Made by a program: the position numbers and the translations under genes. Positions 25,468 to 34,716 of a DNA stretch of 64,000 nucleotides are shown here, one piece after another (the first letter of the stretch is position 1; each line of letters begins with the position of its first letter). The DNA lies in contig CADASF010000005.1 of assembly GCA_902790465.1 (NCBI GenBank), positions 1 through 64,000 on the forward strand, read 5' to 3'. The stretch comes from an uncultured bacterium. Lineage in GTDB: Bacteria > Vulcanimicrobiota > CADAWZ01. Below the pieces are notes generated by a model. That model saw only the letters and a list, made by a program, of their open reading frames with translations, was not told where the DNA came from and searched no databases.

Positions 25468-26421
25468 TTACTTCCAATCTGCATGTTCTATTGCATATTT
25501 AGCTTGGGAAGGTGTGAACTTTAGATTTTCCACCATAAATTTTTCGGCTTGCTCTTTTTTATCACTTTTAAATATTCCACTGTTTAGCTTAATATAGCTA
25601 TTTGCAACTTTTAGAGCTTGTTTGTTCCAATCATCTTCTGTTATTGTTTTTAGAGCAGTTTCAATATCTTCAGGGGCATATTCATGTTTTTCCATATTTT
25701 CTTTTAATGTTTCATAGGAATCTGCTGAAACTTTAGCATTTAATCTTGCTTTTACATGTTTTTTGGCTTGTTCTGCCCAATCTATTTGGGCATTTTCAAT
25801 AGCATGTATTGCTTCTTCTTCCGTAAATAGACCATATTTCATAAGTGTTTCTTTTAGGTCAGGTTTAGATTGTGCAATAGCATAAGTTGGACTTGTGACT
25901 GATTTAGCTCTTTTTATAGCTTGTTCTTTCCAGTCTGCTGTGCAGTATTGAAGAGCATAAGCAACTTCATCATCTGTAAATTCTTTTTCTTTTAATTCTT
26001 TTTCAAGTTTTTTCTTTGAAATTCCATGTGCTTTTTTACATTCATTTTCTGCATTTTTGTAAGCCTGTAAGTAGAAATCTATTCCACTATTTTCAGCACC
26101 ATATTTTGCTTGTTCTTCTGTGAAATCTTTTCTTCTAAGTTTTTTTATCAGCTCTGCTTTTGATATTGAAGCCTTGCTTGATTGTTCATTTATAATTTTT
26201 TGTGCTTCATATATGGCTATATCATTGAGTGCTGTCGGCATTGTATTAAATTTAGAAGAAATTTTTTCTTTTGATAAATCTGGTTTTCCTAAATTTTTTA
26301 TTTTTTTTGTCGTTTGATTTTGTTGTTGATTTGGATTTTGTGTATTGTTGCCATTATTACAACCTACTAATAATAGTCCTGCCAAGCCAAAGCAGAGCAG
26401 TAAATTCAATAGTTTTTTCAT
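25468..26421 (-). CDS. Ltp-family lipoprotein
   Basis: A 317-residue lipoprotein. The signal peptide ends in a lipobox, GLLLVGC, with Cys21 as lipidation site. After an Asn/Gln-rich linker there are about five Ltp-type repeats, seen as YGAENSGIDFYLQAYKNA, YALQYCTADWKEQAIKRAK, HAIENAQIDWAEQAKKHVK and YAIEHADWK. It starts after a good AGGAGG. It is probably co-transcribed with the next gene, which has the same domain on a membrane anchor. Confidence 0.85.
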   Translation of the reverse strand: MKKLLNLLLCFGLAGLLLVGCNNGNNTQNPNQQQNQTTKKIKNLGKPDLSKEKISSKFNTMPTALNDIAIYEAQKIINEQSSKASISKAELIKKLRRKDFTEEQAKYGAENSGIDFYLQAYKNAENECKKAHGISKKKLEKELKEKEFTDDEVAYALQYCTADWKEQAIKRAKSVTSPTYAIAQSKPDLKETLMKYGLFTEEEAIHAIENAQIDWAEQAKKHVKARLNAKVSADSYETLKENMEKHEYAPEDIETALKTITEDDWNKQALKVANSYIKLNSGIFKSDKKEQAEKFMVENLKFTPSQAKYAIEHADWK

Positions 26422-26440
26422 TTTTTCCTCCTTGTTTTAA

Positions 26441-26459
26441 TTAGGGACTTTACCAACAC
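26441..26459. repeat. 19-bp exact repeat, copy 1
   Basis: TTAGGGACTTTACCAACAC occurs here and again at 63235-63253 in the same orientation, 37 kb away. Each copy lies in a short intergenic stretch. No known function. Confidence 0.6.
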
Positions 26460-26488
26460 TTTCTATGAAAATTGCTGTAATCATCAAG

Positions 26489-27094
26489 TTAATAACGATT
26501 TTCAATAAATTTGTTTTTACAAAAAATACATAAGCCCTTTTTTTCGTGAATACATTTACATATTGGACATTCTGAACCCCCATTATCTATTTTTTCAAGT
26601 TTGTACTTCATATCTTTTGTCATCAATTCAACAAATTCTTTTTTTATTTTGTCATTTTCAATTTTTGAAGCAGTTTCTTCTATTTTTGACAATTCTTCTT
26701 TATTTAATTGATATTCTTTTTTATTTTTTTCTTCTACATTTTTTTTCTTTTTTAATGGATAAGCAGAATGAAATATTATGTCTTCAACTATATTTGGAGC
26801 TATTTTTTCGTTTAATTTTTTAATTATTTCTGACTTGATAGAAGTTAAATTTGCCGCCCAAGAATTGTTATATGTTTTTACATATAACTTTTTTTTATTT
26901 AGATAACTGATTGCTGTTTTTAAATCTACTCTATTGCCAACACATTCTTTCCAGTTTTGTGCTATTTTTATGCTTAATGCTATATCACTTGCTTTTTGTA
27001 TTTGTTCTTCAAGTATTTGTTTTATACTTTCACTATCTTTTGCTTTTCTTTTAATACTTATAATTCTATCTAATTCTTCTGTTTTTTCGTCCAT
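26489..27094 (-). CDS. DciA-like (DUF721) protein with C-terminal zinc finger
   Basis: A 201-residue protein. Residues 20-95 fit DUF721: ILEEQIQKASDIALSIKIAQNWKECVG, then LYVKTYNNSWAANLTSIKSEIIKKLNEK. DUF721 proteins include DciA, the loader of the replicative helicase in bacteria lacking DnaC, and the gene often neighbours recF as it does here. The C-terminus has CPICKCIHEKKGLCIFC, a four-cysteine zinc-binding motif not usual in short DciA proteins. The start is 2 bp after the recF stop. Helicase loading is inferred from family and context. Confidence 0.8.
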   Translation of the reverse strand: MDEKTEELDRIISIKRKAKDSESIKQILEEQIQKASDIALSIKIAQNWKECVGNRVDLKTAISYLNKKKLYVKTYNNSWAANLTSIKSEIIKKLNEKIAPNIVEDIIFHSAYPLKKKKNVEEKNKKEYQLNKEELSKIEETASKIENDKIKKEFVELMTKDMKYKLEKIDNGGSECPICKCIHEKKGLCIFCKNKFIENRY

Positions 27095-27096
27095 TT

Positions 27097-28230
27097 TTAC
27101 CTATCCACTATATCTATAATATTACCTTGTTTTATTATATATTCTCTTATTTGTTTATTTTTATATTCTGCATAATTTTTAGGAAGCCCATTTGATGTTA
27201 GAAATATTTGTCCTTTTTTTTGAAGGCAATTCCACAAATTTATTTGATTTATATCGTCGAGTTCAGAAAAACAATCATCCATTAAAAATATTGGTGTATT
27301 GTTTATTTGTTTTTCAAGCAGGTTAAATTCTGTTAATTTTAATACTGTCGAAATTATTTTTAATTGTCCCTGTGAAGCATATTTTTTTGCAGACATTGAA
27401 TTTAGTTCAATATTGTATTCGTCTCTTTGTATCCCTTTTAATGTCGCTTTTCTTTCAAATTCAATATTTAAGTATTTTTTGAATGTTGAGTTTATTTGAT
27501 TTTTTATTTCTTCTAATGTTTTACCTTCATATTCGATATTTGGAATGTATTCGAATTTTATTTTGAAGTTTTGAAGCATTTCTGTTGAATTTATTTTGTT
27601 TGCTTCTTTTTCTATTATTTTTGATATGCTTTTTCTCTGTTCGGATATGTATGCAGATAGTTCGGCAAGTTGTTCATTTATAACATCTGCAACAATAATA
27701 TTTTTCTCTTTTTTTAGAAGAAAATTTTTTTCTTTTAGTAGCGTATAAAATTTTTTGATATTTTTTAGGTATTCATTGTCCAAAAAAGAAAGTAATCTAT
27801 CAATAAAATTTCTTCTTATAGAAGGACTTCCAGAAGCTATTTCAGAGTCGTATTTCGAAAATACTGTATTATTTATTTTTCCTATAAATTCAGATAATTT
27901 TTTTACATCTTTTTTGCAAAATGTTATTTTTTTATTTGTTTTGTTTTCTCCCATATCTGTAATTGAAGCAGAAACAGAAAATTCATCTTTAATATTTTCT
28001 GTATTTTCAAATATTGCTTCAATAAATGCAATTTTTTCTTCCCTATTTATTAGATCAAAATCGTTTGTTGTTCTAAAAGATCTACCGTTTGAAATAAAAG
28101 TGATTGATTCTAAAAAAGAACTTTTTCCTTGTGCATTTTCACCTGTGAAAATATTTATTCCGTCTATAGGTTCTATTTCCGCAGATTTGATATTTCTAAA
28201 ATTTTTTATTTTTATTTTTTTTATAACCAT
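27097..28230 (-). CDS. recF: DNA replication and repair protein RecF
   Basis: A protein of about 377 residues. KIKIKNFRNIKSAEI opens it, the Walker A is GENAQGKSSFLE and the Walker B is FLMDDCFSELDD near the C-terminus, with a coiled-coil arm between. QRDEYNIEL and ASQGQLKIIS are typical RecF signature segments. RecF helps load RecA at gaps. A GTG 10 codons upstream would start inside a terminator hairpin, so ATG 28230 is preferred. The dciA-like gene follows after 2 bp. The usual dnaA-dnaN-gyrB neighbours are absent. Confidence 0.93.
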   Translation of the reverse strand: MVIKKIKIKNFRNIKSAEIEPIDGINIFTGENAQGKSSFLESITFISNGRSFRTTNDFDLINREEKIAFIEAIFENTENIKDEFSVSASITDMGENKTNKKITFCKKDVKKLSEFIGKINNTVFSKYDSEIASGSPSIRRNFIDRLLSFLDNEYLKNIKKFYTLLKEKNFLLKKEKNIIVADVINEQLAELSAYISEQRKSISKIIEKEANKINSTEMLQNFKIKFEYIPNIEYEGKTLEEIKNQINSTFKKYLNIEFERKATLKGIQRDEYNIELNSMSAKKYASQGQLKIISTVLKLTEFNLLEKQINNTPIFLMDDCFSELDDINQINLWNCLQKKGQIFLTSNGLPKNYAEYKNKQIREYIIKQGNIIDIVDR

Positions 28231-28242
28231 GTTTATTGTAAA

Positions 28243-28268
28243 AAGGGGCTGTTTTTTCACAGCCCCTT
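28243..28268 (-). terminator. Terminator between the coiled-coil secreted protein gene and recF
   Basis: AAGGGGCTGT and ACAGCCCCTT pair perfectly with a 6-base loop. On the minus strand TTTTT follows. It lies directly after the stop of the gene at 28275-29588 and only 12 bp before the recF ATG. Confidence 0.85.
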
Positions 28269-28274
28269 AATTAA

Positions 28275-29588
28275 TTATTTTTTATTTTTCTTAGATTTTA
28301 CTTTACCTTTAGTTTTTGTATTTGGTTTTCCTTTTGAGTCACTCCATTTTATATCAACTTTTTTATCAAGTATTGACTGTAGTCTTATTTTTAAATTATG
28401 TGAAGTAAGTTTGTGCCCCATGGAGTCTGTCAGTGGAAAGTATATATTTCCAGTTGCAGATTGCCCAGGACCTAATGTTTTGTCGAGTGCTTCATCATAT
28501 TTTACTGCTTTTATTTCTTCATTTGTATCTGTTATTATAACCATTTTCCATTTAAAAGGAGCTAGTTGTAGTGGTTCAGCTGAATTTTCATTATTTGTTA
28601 TTGTAACTTGAAATACTGAGTATGAATCTAGTTCATTTTGTTGCACCATGCCTAGAGCTATTGCATTTACTTGATTTTCATCTTCATAAGTATCGTCGCC
28701 AGAGGCCAATAAAAGTGCTTGTGATTTCATTAATTCTGGAGTCATATATATTATTTCTATTTCTGCTCCATATTTTTTAACACTTGCCTTCTGTGCTTTT
28801 TGATTGTCTTGCTTCATACCTGCAATCATATTTTTTAAAGTTAATGTAACTCCCATCATTCTGTATGTTGTCAAATGATGTCCACCCATATAGCTTGAGC
28901 TATTTAAATATTTCATGGCATCTGCATATTTGTACAATGAATATGCTTGGTATAATTTTTGTGGATTAGGAAGTAGGCTTGTTCCTGTTTTTTTATGGAA
29001 AGAAACAGTTCTTGTACAGCCTGCAAGTTTTTCTACATAGTCATCTTGTATTTGCTGTTTTCTTTCTTCGATTGCAGCAAGTCTATCTTTTTCAGCTTTT
29101 TCGGCTTCTTTTTTTAGTTTCTCTTCATTTTTTTTGGCTTCTCTTATTGCTTTTTCTTCTTCTCTCTTTTGTTGTGCTAGTTCTCTTTCTGACAGTTGTT
29201 TTTCTACTTTTGATGTTGTTTCATTCAATTTGTTGTTATTGTTTGTTGTAGTTGTATTGGAAAGTTTGTTGTTTCCTGTATTTTTTGCTTCAGGAATAGC
29301 AGAATCTCCCTTTGATATAGATGTTATTACTGTATTATCTATTGGTTCACATACACAATAATGCTCATATAGTTCTTTGACTTTTATTTTCCCTATTATT
29401 TTGTCGCCATGTTTTACTGTAAAAATTTGGCTATTTCCTATGTTTTCATAAAATCCCTGATTTACTACTACTTGACCATTATCGGTTTTTACTATTATTG
29501 GACTTGTAAATAAATCATCTGAATAGCCAGTTTTTACGAATAACAATAGAAATATTGATAATAACAATACATTTATTTTTTTAAACAT
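28275..29588 (-). CDS. Hypothetical exported coiled-coil protein
   Basis: A 437-residue protein I do not recognise. A signal peptide covers residues 1-23 (FKKINVLLLSIFLLLFVKTGYS). Residues 25-90 look like a small beta domain (IIVKTDNGQVVVNQGFYENIG). A Lys/Glu-rich coiled coil of about 60 residues (RELAQQKREEEKAIREAKKNEE) follows. The C-terminal half holds a beta-rich region ending in a basic tail with KGKPNTKTKGKVKSKKNKK. It is likely periplasmic or surface-attached. Confidence 0.75.
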   Translation of the reverse strand: MFKKINVLLLSIFLLLFVKTGYSDDLFTSPIIVKTDNGQVVVNQGFYENIGNSQIFTVKHGDKIIGKIKVKELYEHYCVCEPIDNTVITSISKGDSAIPEAKNTGNNKLSNTTTTNNNNKLNETTSKVEKQLSERELAQQKREEEKAIREAKKNEEKLKKEAEKAEKDRLAAIEERKQQIQDDYVEKLAGCTRTVSFHKKTGTSLLPNPQKLYQAYSLYKYADAMKYLNSSSYMGGHHLTTYRMMGVTLTLKNMIAGMKQDNQKAQKASVKKYGAEIEIIYMTPELMKSQALLLASGDDTYEDENQVNAIALGMVQQNELDSYSVFQVTITNNENSAEPLQLAPFKWKMVIITDTNEEIKAVKYDEALDKTLGPGQSATGNIYFPLTDSMGHKLTSHNLKIRLQSILDKKVDIKWSDSKGKPNTKTKGKVKSKKNKK

Positions 29589-29697
29589 TATCCCTCCTTA
29601 GTTATTGCTTATATAAAGGATATAACTTATTTCTGTTGAATAGTCAAGAGTATATTTATTTTTTATTAACTATATTTTATATATTGGTGTAATATCC

Positions 29698-30246
29698 TTG
29701 CGAACTAAATTCATTAAAAAATCAAAATTTACCTTTTTAAATAATACTGTAATAATTATTTTTATTATTTTAGTCTGTTTTGTTGTTTCCATTTTTCTTA
29801 TTAGATATTTTGTTCAGTCTTCTGATCCATTTTCTGAAAAGTCTAATGTAAATTTAAATTATTTGTCTTTTCATTTGGATATAGGGGAAAAATATCATAA
29901 GGGAGAAGAAATAAAATTCAGAATGAAAATAACAAACACTTCTTCTAAGCCTATTACTATAAACTTCCCTAATTCAAATGAGGTTGATTTTTTAGTTTAT
30001 AGAGAAGATGATTGGTTTTTCTTTAAGTTGCCTACTTTGATATGGCAATCTTCTGTATATAATAAAGATATCAAGAAAAAGCATTCAATTACATTTAATG
30101 CAAAAGAATCAAAAGTTTTTTCTGCAACATGGCCACAGATAGATCAAAAAGGAAATCCAGTAAAACCAGGTTTTTATAGGATTGTTGGAAATGTTATTAC
30201 AGATAATTTTACAGTTTCTCTTACATTAAAAGAAGATTCTAAGTAA
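29698..30246 (+). CDS. BsuPI-domain membrane-anchored protein
   Basis: A 182-residue protein with an N-terminal membrane helix (VIIIFIILVCFVVSIFLIRYF) and a beta-sandwich resembling the BsuPI proteinase inhibitor domain: FHLDIGEKYHKGEEIKFRMKI, NTSSKPITINFP, then ATWPQIDQKGNPVKPGFYRI. BsuPI inhibits intracellular subtilisin in Bacillus; most homologues are of unknown role. The frame opens with TTG at 29698 and no good ribosome binding site is seen, so the start is uncertain. Confidence 0.7.
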   Translation: MRTKFIKKSKFTFLNNTVIIIFIILVCFVVSIFLIRYFVQSSDPFSEKSNVNLNYLSFHLDIGEKYHKGEEIKFRMKITNTSSKPITINFPNSNEVDFLVYREDDWFFFKLPTLIWQSSVYNKDIKKKHSITFNAKESKVFSATWPQIDQKGNPVKPGFYRIVGNVITDNFTVSLTLKEDSK

Positions 30247-30301
30247 TTTTAATAAATTAATAATGTTTTTTTTTAACTAAAAAAATAAAGGAGAATAAAA
30301 A

Positions 30302-31549
30302 ATGAAACGTTTAATTGCGATATTATCAGTTTTTTTGTTTGTTTTTATCGCTTCAACTGCAGCAAATGCAGGAACATTGACTTTTTGGCATGCCTTCAAT
30401 GATGAGCAGTCAAAAGTGTTGGATTCTTTGGTGTCTAAATATAAGGAAAAATATCCAAGTGTAGATATACAATTAAGAAAGTTTGATTCAAAAGTTGAAT
30501 TGAGAGATGAACTTATGAAATCAGACGCAAATTCTCTTCCAGATATTGCAGCTATTGATTCAGCTTGGCAGAATGAATTGAGAAATGCAGATAAACTTTT
30601 ACCAGTTGATGATCAGATTTTGAAATCAGTTAGAATTGCTTTAAAAATGGACACTTATTCTCCATTGTGGAAAGCCTCAGAATTTGATGGCAAACTTTGG
30701 ACATTGCCATATGTTGCATATAATTATGCACTTGTATATGATTCAGATGCACTTGCTGCAAAGGGAATTAAAGCACCTCCTACAAATAGAAATCAAATTT
30801 TTAACTATGCTAAAAAATTGACAGAACCTGAAAAAGGTATTTATGGTTTCTATATTCCTGCAGGAAAAACTGTAGAAATTGCCTATGTATTTAATATTTT
30901 CTTAGCTCAAATTTCCCCAGAAGATCAAAAATTAGATGTTACTGGTCTTGATGGAGTAAATGCTGAAAAGATTCTCTATTATTTAGATGATCTTTTGAAT
31001 GTTTACAAATATGCACAGTGTGAAGACCCTGTAAAATCTCCTATGTTTATTGGATCACTTGAAGATGTTGCAAATATATATGAAACAAGACCTAATTTAA
31101 AAGCTGTAAATTGGGCAGGAAAAAATAAAGTTGGAAATACTGTATTGACAAATCTTGCACTTATGAAAAAAGCAAATTCAGATCCTGAAAATACTTGGTT
31201 TTTTATGTATTATTTAGCTGAATTCCCACAACTTCAGAAGTTTGTGCTTGCTTCACCAGTATTTCCTGCAAATAAGCAAGTTGCATTGTCACCAGAATTT
31301 TTTGACTTTTTAGAGAAATACCCTGTTTTTAGAACATATTTAACTCTTATGGGAAAATACCCTGTAAAACCAGCAATAGATAATCATGAAAATGTTATTA
31401 ATGTACATGGTGGGGCAATAAATAAGGTTTTAGTTGAAAAGAAATCAGTTCAATCTTCTTTAAAAGAATCTATGGATGTTATTAATTCACATGTAAAGCC
31501 TTCTGTTACACCATCTCAACCAACTGGAGCAAATCCAAATAAATATTAA
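30302..31549 (+). CDS. Extracellular solute-binding protein (sugar ABC type)
   Basis: A 415-residue periplasmic binding protein. The signal peptide ends at about AANA (residue 23), and GTLTFWHAFNDEQSKVLDSLV is the typical mature start of family 1 sugar-binding proteins. LPDIAAIDSAWQNELRNADKLLPVDDQI and WTLPYVAYNYALVYD are further hallmarks. There is no lipobox. AAAGGAG precedes the ATG. No permease or ATPase for sugar uptake adjoins it; the following ABC genes belong to lipid transport. A terminator at 31565-31600 isolates it. Confidence 0.9.
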   Translation: MKRLIAILSVFLFVFIASTAANAGTLTFWHAFNDEQSKVLDSLVSKYKEKYPSVDIQLRKFDSKVELRDELMKSDANSLPDIAAIDSAWQNELRNADKLLPVDDQILKSVRIALKMDTYSPLWKASEFDGKLWTLPYVAYNYALVYDSDALAAKGIKAPPTNRNQIFNYAKKLTEPEKGIYGFYIPAGKTVEIAYVFNIFLAQISPEDQKLDVTGLDGVNAEKILYYLDDLLNVYKYAQCEDPVKSPMFIGSLEDVANIYETRPNLKAVNWAGKNKVGNTVLTNLALMKKANSDPENTWFFMYYLAEFPQLQKFVLASPVFPANKQVALSPEFFDFLEKYPVFRTYLTLMGKYPVKPAIDNHENVINVHGGAINKVLVEKKSVQSSLKESMDVINSHVKPSVTPSQPTGANPNKY

Positions 31550-31564
31550 TATATGATTTATTTT

Positions 31565-31605
31565 ACTGCATGAAGGGAAATATATCTCTTCATGCAGTTA
31601 TATTA
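31565..31605 (+). terminator. Terminator after the solute-binding protein gene
   Basis: ACTGCATGAAG and CTTCATGCAGT make a perfect 11-bp stem with a 12-base partly paired loop, followed by TATATTATTTTG. It separates the binding protein from the mla genes. Confidence 0.75.
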
Positions 31606-31614
31606 TTTTGTAAT

Positions 31615-32403
31615 ATGAAAGAAGTTTTTATTAAATTTTTTGACAATATAGGAAAAAAAGCAATATCATTTTTTGAATATGTCGGTGGAATTGTAATACT
31701 TTTATTCAATACCTTAATGTGGATATTGAGGCTTGACATTAGGATAAATCTAACAATTCAACAGGCTGCATTATTGGGTGTCGATTCTATTTTTATTGTT
31801 TTTGTTACTACTTTCTTTTCTGGAGCTGTTGTCTCTCTGCAACTAGCAGAACTTGCTGTTAGATATGGACTTGCTAAGTTTATTGGTGGCGGTGTGGCTA
31901 TAGCTATGTGTAGGGAATTGGCTCCTATGCTCACTGCTGTTGTAGTTGCAGGCAGAGCTGGTTCTGCAATAACTGCAGAAATATCTTCTATGAAGGTTAC
32001 AGAACAACTTGATGCTCTTACGGTCATGGCTGTAAGTCCTGTAAAATATCTTGTTGTTCCAAGACTTATTGCCTGTTTAATTGCTTTTCCTATATTGACT
32101 TTATTCGCTGATTTTGCAGGTGTACTTGGTGGAGGATTTGTTGCCAATATGCTTGCAGGTGTGGATATTACAATATATACAGATAGTATAAAAAATATGC
32201 TTGCAATGAAAGATTTTTGGGGCGGTTTGTATAAATCTTTATTTTTTGCTGTTGAAGTTGTTTTGGTAAGTTGTTATCAAGGCATGACTACAAAAGGTGG
32301 AGCTGCTGGTGTTGGTATTTCAACTACAGGCTCTGTTGTTATTTCGATTATTGTTGTTTTTATAAGTAATTATTTACTTTCTTCTATAATATTTTCACTA
32401 TAA
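31615..32403 (+). CDS. mlaE: MlaE-type lipid ABC transporter permease
   Basis: A permease of about 262 residues of the MlaE family, part of the system moving phospholipids between inner and outer membranes. ATG 31615 is preferred because the earlier ATG lies in the terminator hairpin. It has about five membrane segments. The conserved GGGVAIAMCRELAPMLTAVVVAGRAGSAITAEISSMK region contains the family signature RELAPMLTA...RAG. The genes mlaF and mlaD follow at 7 and 35 bp. Its presence is good evidence for an outer membrane. Confidence 0.92.
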   Translation: MKEVFIKFFDNIGKKAISFFEYVGGIVILLFNTLMWILRLDIRINLTIQQAALLGVDSIFIVFVTTFFSGAVVSLQLAELAVRYGLAKFIGGGVAIAMCRELAPMLTAVVVAGRAGSAITAEISSMKVTEQLDALTVMAVSPVKYLVVPRLIACLIAFPILTLFADFAGVLGGGFVANMLAGVDITIYTDSIKNMLAMKDFWGGLYKSLFFAVEVVLVSCYQGMTTKGGAAGVGISTTGSVVISIIVVFISNYLLSSIIFSL

Positions 32404-32410
32404 TAAGTTT

Positions 32411-33190
32411 ATGAAAGATAAAAATGAATTAAAATCTTCTGAAAAATTTTTGGAAGTAAAAGACCTTCTTCTAAAAAGAGGGGATAGAGTTATTTTAGAC
32501 CATGTAAATGTTTCATTGAGAAAAGGTGAAACTCTTGTTTTGATGGGATTATCTGGAGCAGGTAAGAGTACACTTATAAGGTGTATTATTGGGCTTTTAC
32601 CTGCTACTTCTGGAGAGATTTTTATTAACGGGGCAGAAATAGCACATTTAAAAGGAAGAGAACTTGACGAATTAAGAAAACATATAGGCATGGTATTTCA
32701 GTCTCCTGCTCTTTTTGATTCTTTGACAATAATGGACAATGTAGCTTTTGGTCTTAGAGAAAATACAAAAACTAAAGAATCTGAGATAAGAAAAAGAGTT
32801 TTAGAGGCACTTGATATTGTTGGATTACATGGAACAGAAAATCAATATCCTTCTGAATTGTCAGGAGGTATGCAGAAAAGAGCGAGTATTGCAAGAGCTA
32901 TTGTTACTAATCCAGAACTTATTTTATATGACGAACCTACAAGTGGACTTGATCCTATTATGTCAAGTGTTATAAATGATTTGGTAAATGATTTAAAGAA
33001 GAAATTTAACATGACTTCCATTGTGGTAACTCATGATTTAAAAAGTGCTAAAGCTATAGCAGATAAAATAATTTTGTTACATAAGGGTAAATTTTTATTG
33101 ACAGGTACATTTGAAGAATTTGATAATTCAAATGATCCTGTTATAAGACAGTTTATAGATGGGGATTCTAAGGGACCTGTCAAAATGTGA
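32411..33190 (+). CDS. mlaF: MlaF-type lipid ABC transporter ATPase
   Basis: A 259-residue ABC ATPase with Walker A GLSGAGKSTLI, Q-loop VFQSPALFDS, signature LSGGMQKR, Walker B LILYDEPTSGLDP and the switch His in VVTHD. The LSGGMQKR form of the signature is typical of MlaF. It energises lipid transfer together with MlaE and MlaD. Confidence 0.94.
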   Translation: MKDKNELKSSEKFLEVKDLLLKRGDRVILDHVNVSLRKGETLVLMGLSGAGKSTLIRCIIGLLPATSGEIFINGAEIAHLKGRELDELRKHIGMVFQSPALFDSLTIMDNVAFGLRENTKTKESEIRKRVLEALDIVGLHGTENQYPSELSGGMQKRASIARAIVTNPELILYDEPTSGLDPIMSSVINDLVNDLKKKFNMTSIVVTHDLKSAKAIADKIILLHKGKFLLTGTFEEFDNSNDPVIRQFIDGDSKGPVKM

Positions 33191-33225
33191 TTTAGTAGTA
33201 AAATAATATTTGGAGAAGATATTTT

Positions 33226-34701
33226 ATGTTAGGTGCTTCTGTAAAAGTTGGTATAACTGTTGTCATAGCAACTGTTTTGCTTTTTGCCATAACGATATTT
33301 ATGGGAGTTTGGAATAAAAAGACCGAAGGGGTCAATTATTATATTGTTTTTGAAAATGTTTCTGGACTTCAAGTTGGTGCTTCAGTGTTAAAAGCTGGTG
33401 TAAAGGTTGGAAAAGTTGTAGATATTCTTGTTGTTCCACATTCTGAACCAGAAAATTTGAGGGATAAGGCAAGAGTAACTGTTTTGATTACAAATAAAAA
33501 AGAGACTTTGACTTTGGGATCAGGTTATTATATATCTTCTAATTTAATGGGTGATAAATGGATTGAAATTAGACCAAAAGGTGGAGATATATTAAAACCG
33601 TGTAATGTTTCAGCAAAAGAACCTTGGAAAGAGCCTTATGCTTCAGGTATTTCTCCAATTTCTGTTGACGATATAATGATATCTGCTGAAAAAACTCTTG
33701 CAAAAGTTGATGAAGCTGTAAGCAATTTTAATAGCCTTTTGGGAGATAAAAAGTTACAACAAGATTTAAAAGATGCTGTTAGTAATGTTAAAGCTGCAGC
33801 AGACAGTTTTAGAGAAATTGCTGAAAAAGCTGATGGAAGTATTTCTGGACTTGTTGAAAAAGTCAGTGGTATTTTGGATAATTCAAATGAACTTATCAGA
33901 AATGTCAATGGTATTGTTGTAGCTTCTGGAGGAGATGTAAAAGATATCACATCTTCTGTAAAAAATATTTTAAAAAATAATGAAGCATCTATATCTGATA
34001 TGATTAAGACATTGACAGAGACTTCACATTCATTAAATTTAACAATGAAATCTTTGGAAACAATCGTATCTGATGAGAAATTTGGCAATAATATACTTGG
34101 AATTCTTGAAAATCTTGAAAAAACAACTACTGAATTGAATGGAATAGTAAATGATGTTCATGGTCTCACATCGGATCAACAATTAAAAGATGATTTAAAA
34201 GCAACAATCAGAGAAACAAAGGAGACGATGGAGGGAGCAAATAAGCTAATAAAAAGAGCAAGAGGAATTTTGGGTGATAGAGAAGTTTCCAAAAATGGAA
34301 AGCCTTCCAGACTTGTTCAACTTGATGCAGATATGCTTTGGACAACTAATAACGGGATATCTGCTGGAAATGCAAATCTTTGGCTTCTTCCAAGAGGTGA
34401 AAATGCTTTCAAAATAGGTGTTGACGATATAGGAGAAGAAAATAGATTGAATTTACAATACGGTAAGAATATCGGTTCATTTAGACCTCGAGTAGGTGTT
34501 ATAAGGTCTAAGCTTGGTGTTGGTGTCGATTCGTTTATTGGTAAAAATTTAGAATTGAGTGTTGATGCATATAATACAAGAGATGTTCAAGTTGATTTAA
34601 TGGGAAAATATGTTATAAATGACAGTTGGTATTTTATGGGTGGAGTAAGAGATGCTTTTGATACCAAACAAGGCGTTGTTGGAGTAGGAAAAAGATTTTA
34701 A
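33226..34701 (+). CDS. mlaD: MlaD/MCE-domain lipid-binding protein
   Basis: A 491-residue MCE protein. An N-terminal membrane anchor (VGITVVIATVLLFAITIFMG) is followed by the MCE domain at about 36-125 (YYIVFENVSGLQVGASVLKAGVKVGKVVDI). A long helical segment from about 145 to 350 follows, then a C-terminal beta domain ending GVVGVGKRF, which reads like a beta-barrel repeat. Canonical MlaD is about 180 residues; this long form probably spans the periplasm and may reach the outer membrane. It ends in an aromatic residue, as outer-membrane proteins often do. Confidence 0.9.
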   Translation: MLGASVKVGITVVIATVLLFAITIFMGVWNKKTEGVNYYIVFENVSGLQVGASVLKAGVKVGKVVDILVVPHSEPENLRDKARVTVLITNKKETLTLGSGYYISSNLMGDKWIEIRPKGGDILKPCNVSAKEPWKEPYASGISPISVDDIMISAEKTLAKVDEAVSNFNSLLGDKKLQQDLKDAVSNVKAAADSFREIAEKADGSISGLVEKVSGILDNSNELIRNVNGIVVASGGDVKDITSSVKNILKNNEASISDMIKTLTETSHSLNLTMKSLETIVSDEKFGNNILGILENLEKTTTELNGIVNDVHGLTSDQQLKDDLKATIRETKETMEGANKLIKRARGILGDREVSKNGKPSRLVQLDADMLWTTNNGISAGNANLWLLPRGENAFKIGVDDIGEENRLNLQYGKNIGSFRPRVGVIRSKLGVGVDSFIGKNLELSVDAYNTRDVQVDLMGKYVINDSWYFMGGVRDAFDTKQGVVGVGKRF

Positions 34702-34716
34702 AAAGGGGAGAATAAT

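Noticed and set aside
32398-32691. A minus-strand frame over the mlaF start
   Set aside because: Shadow of the ABC ATPase, which has full Walker and signature motifs.
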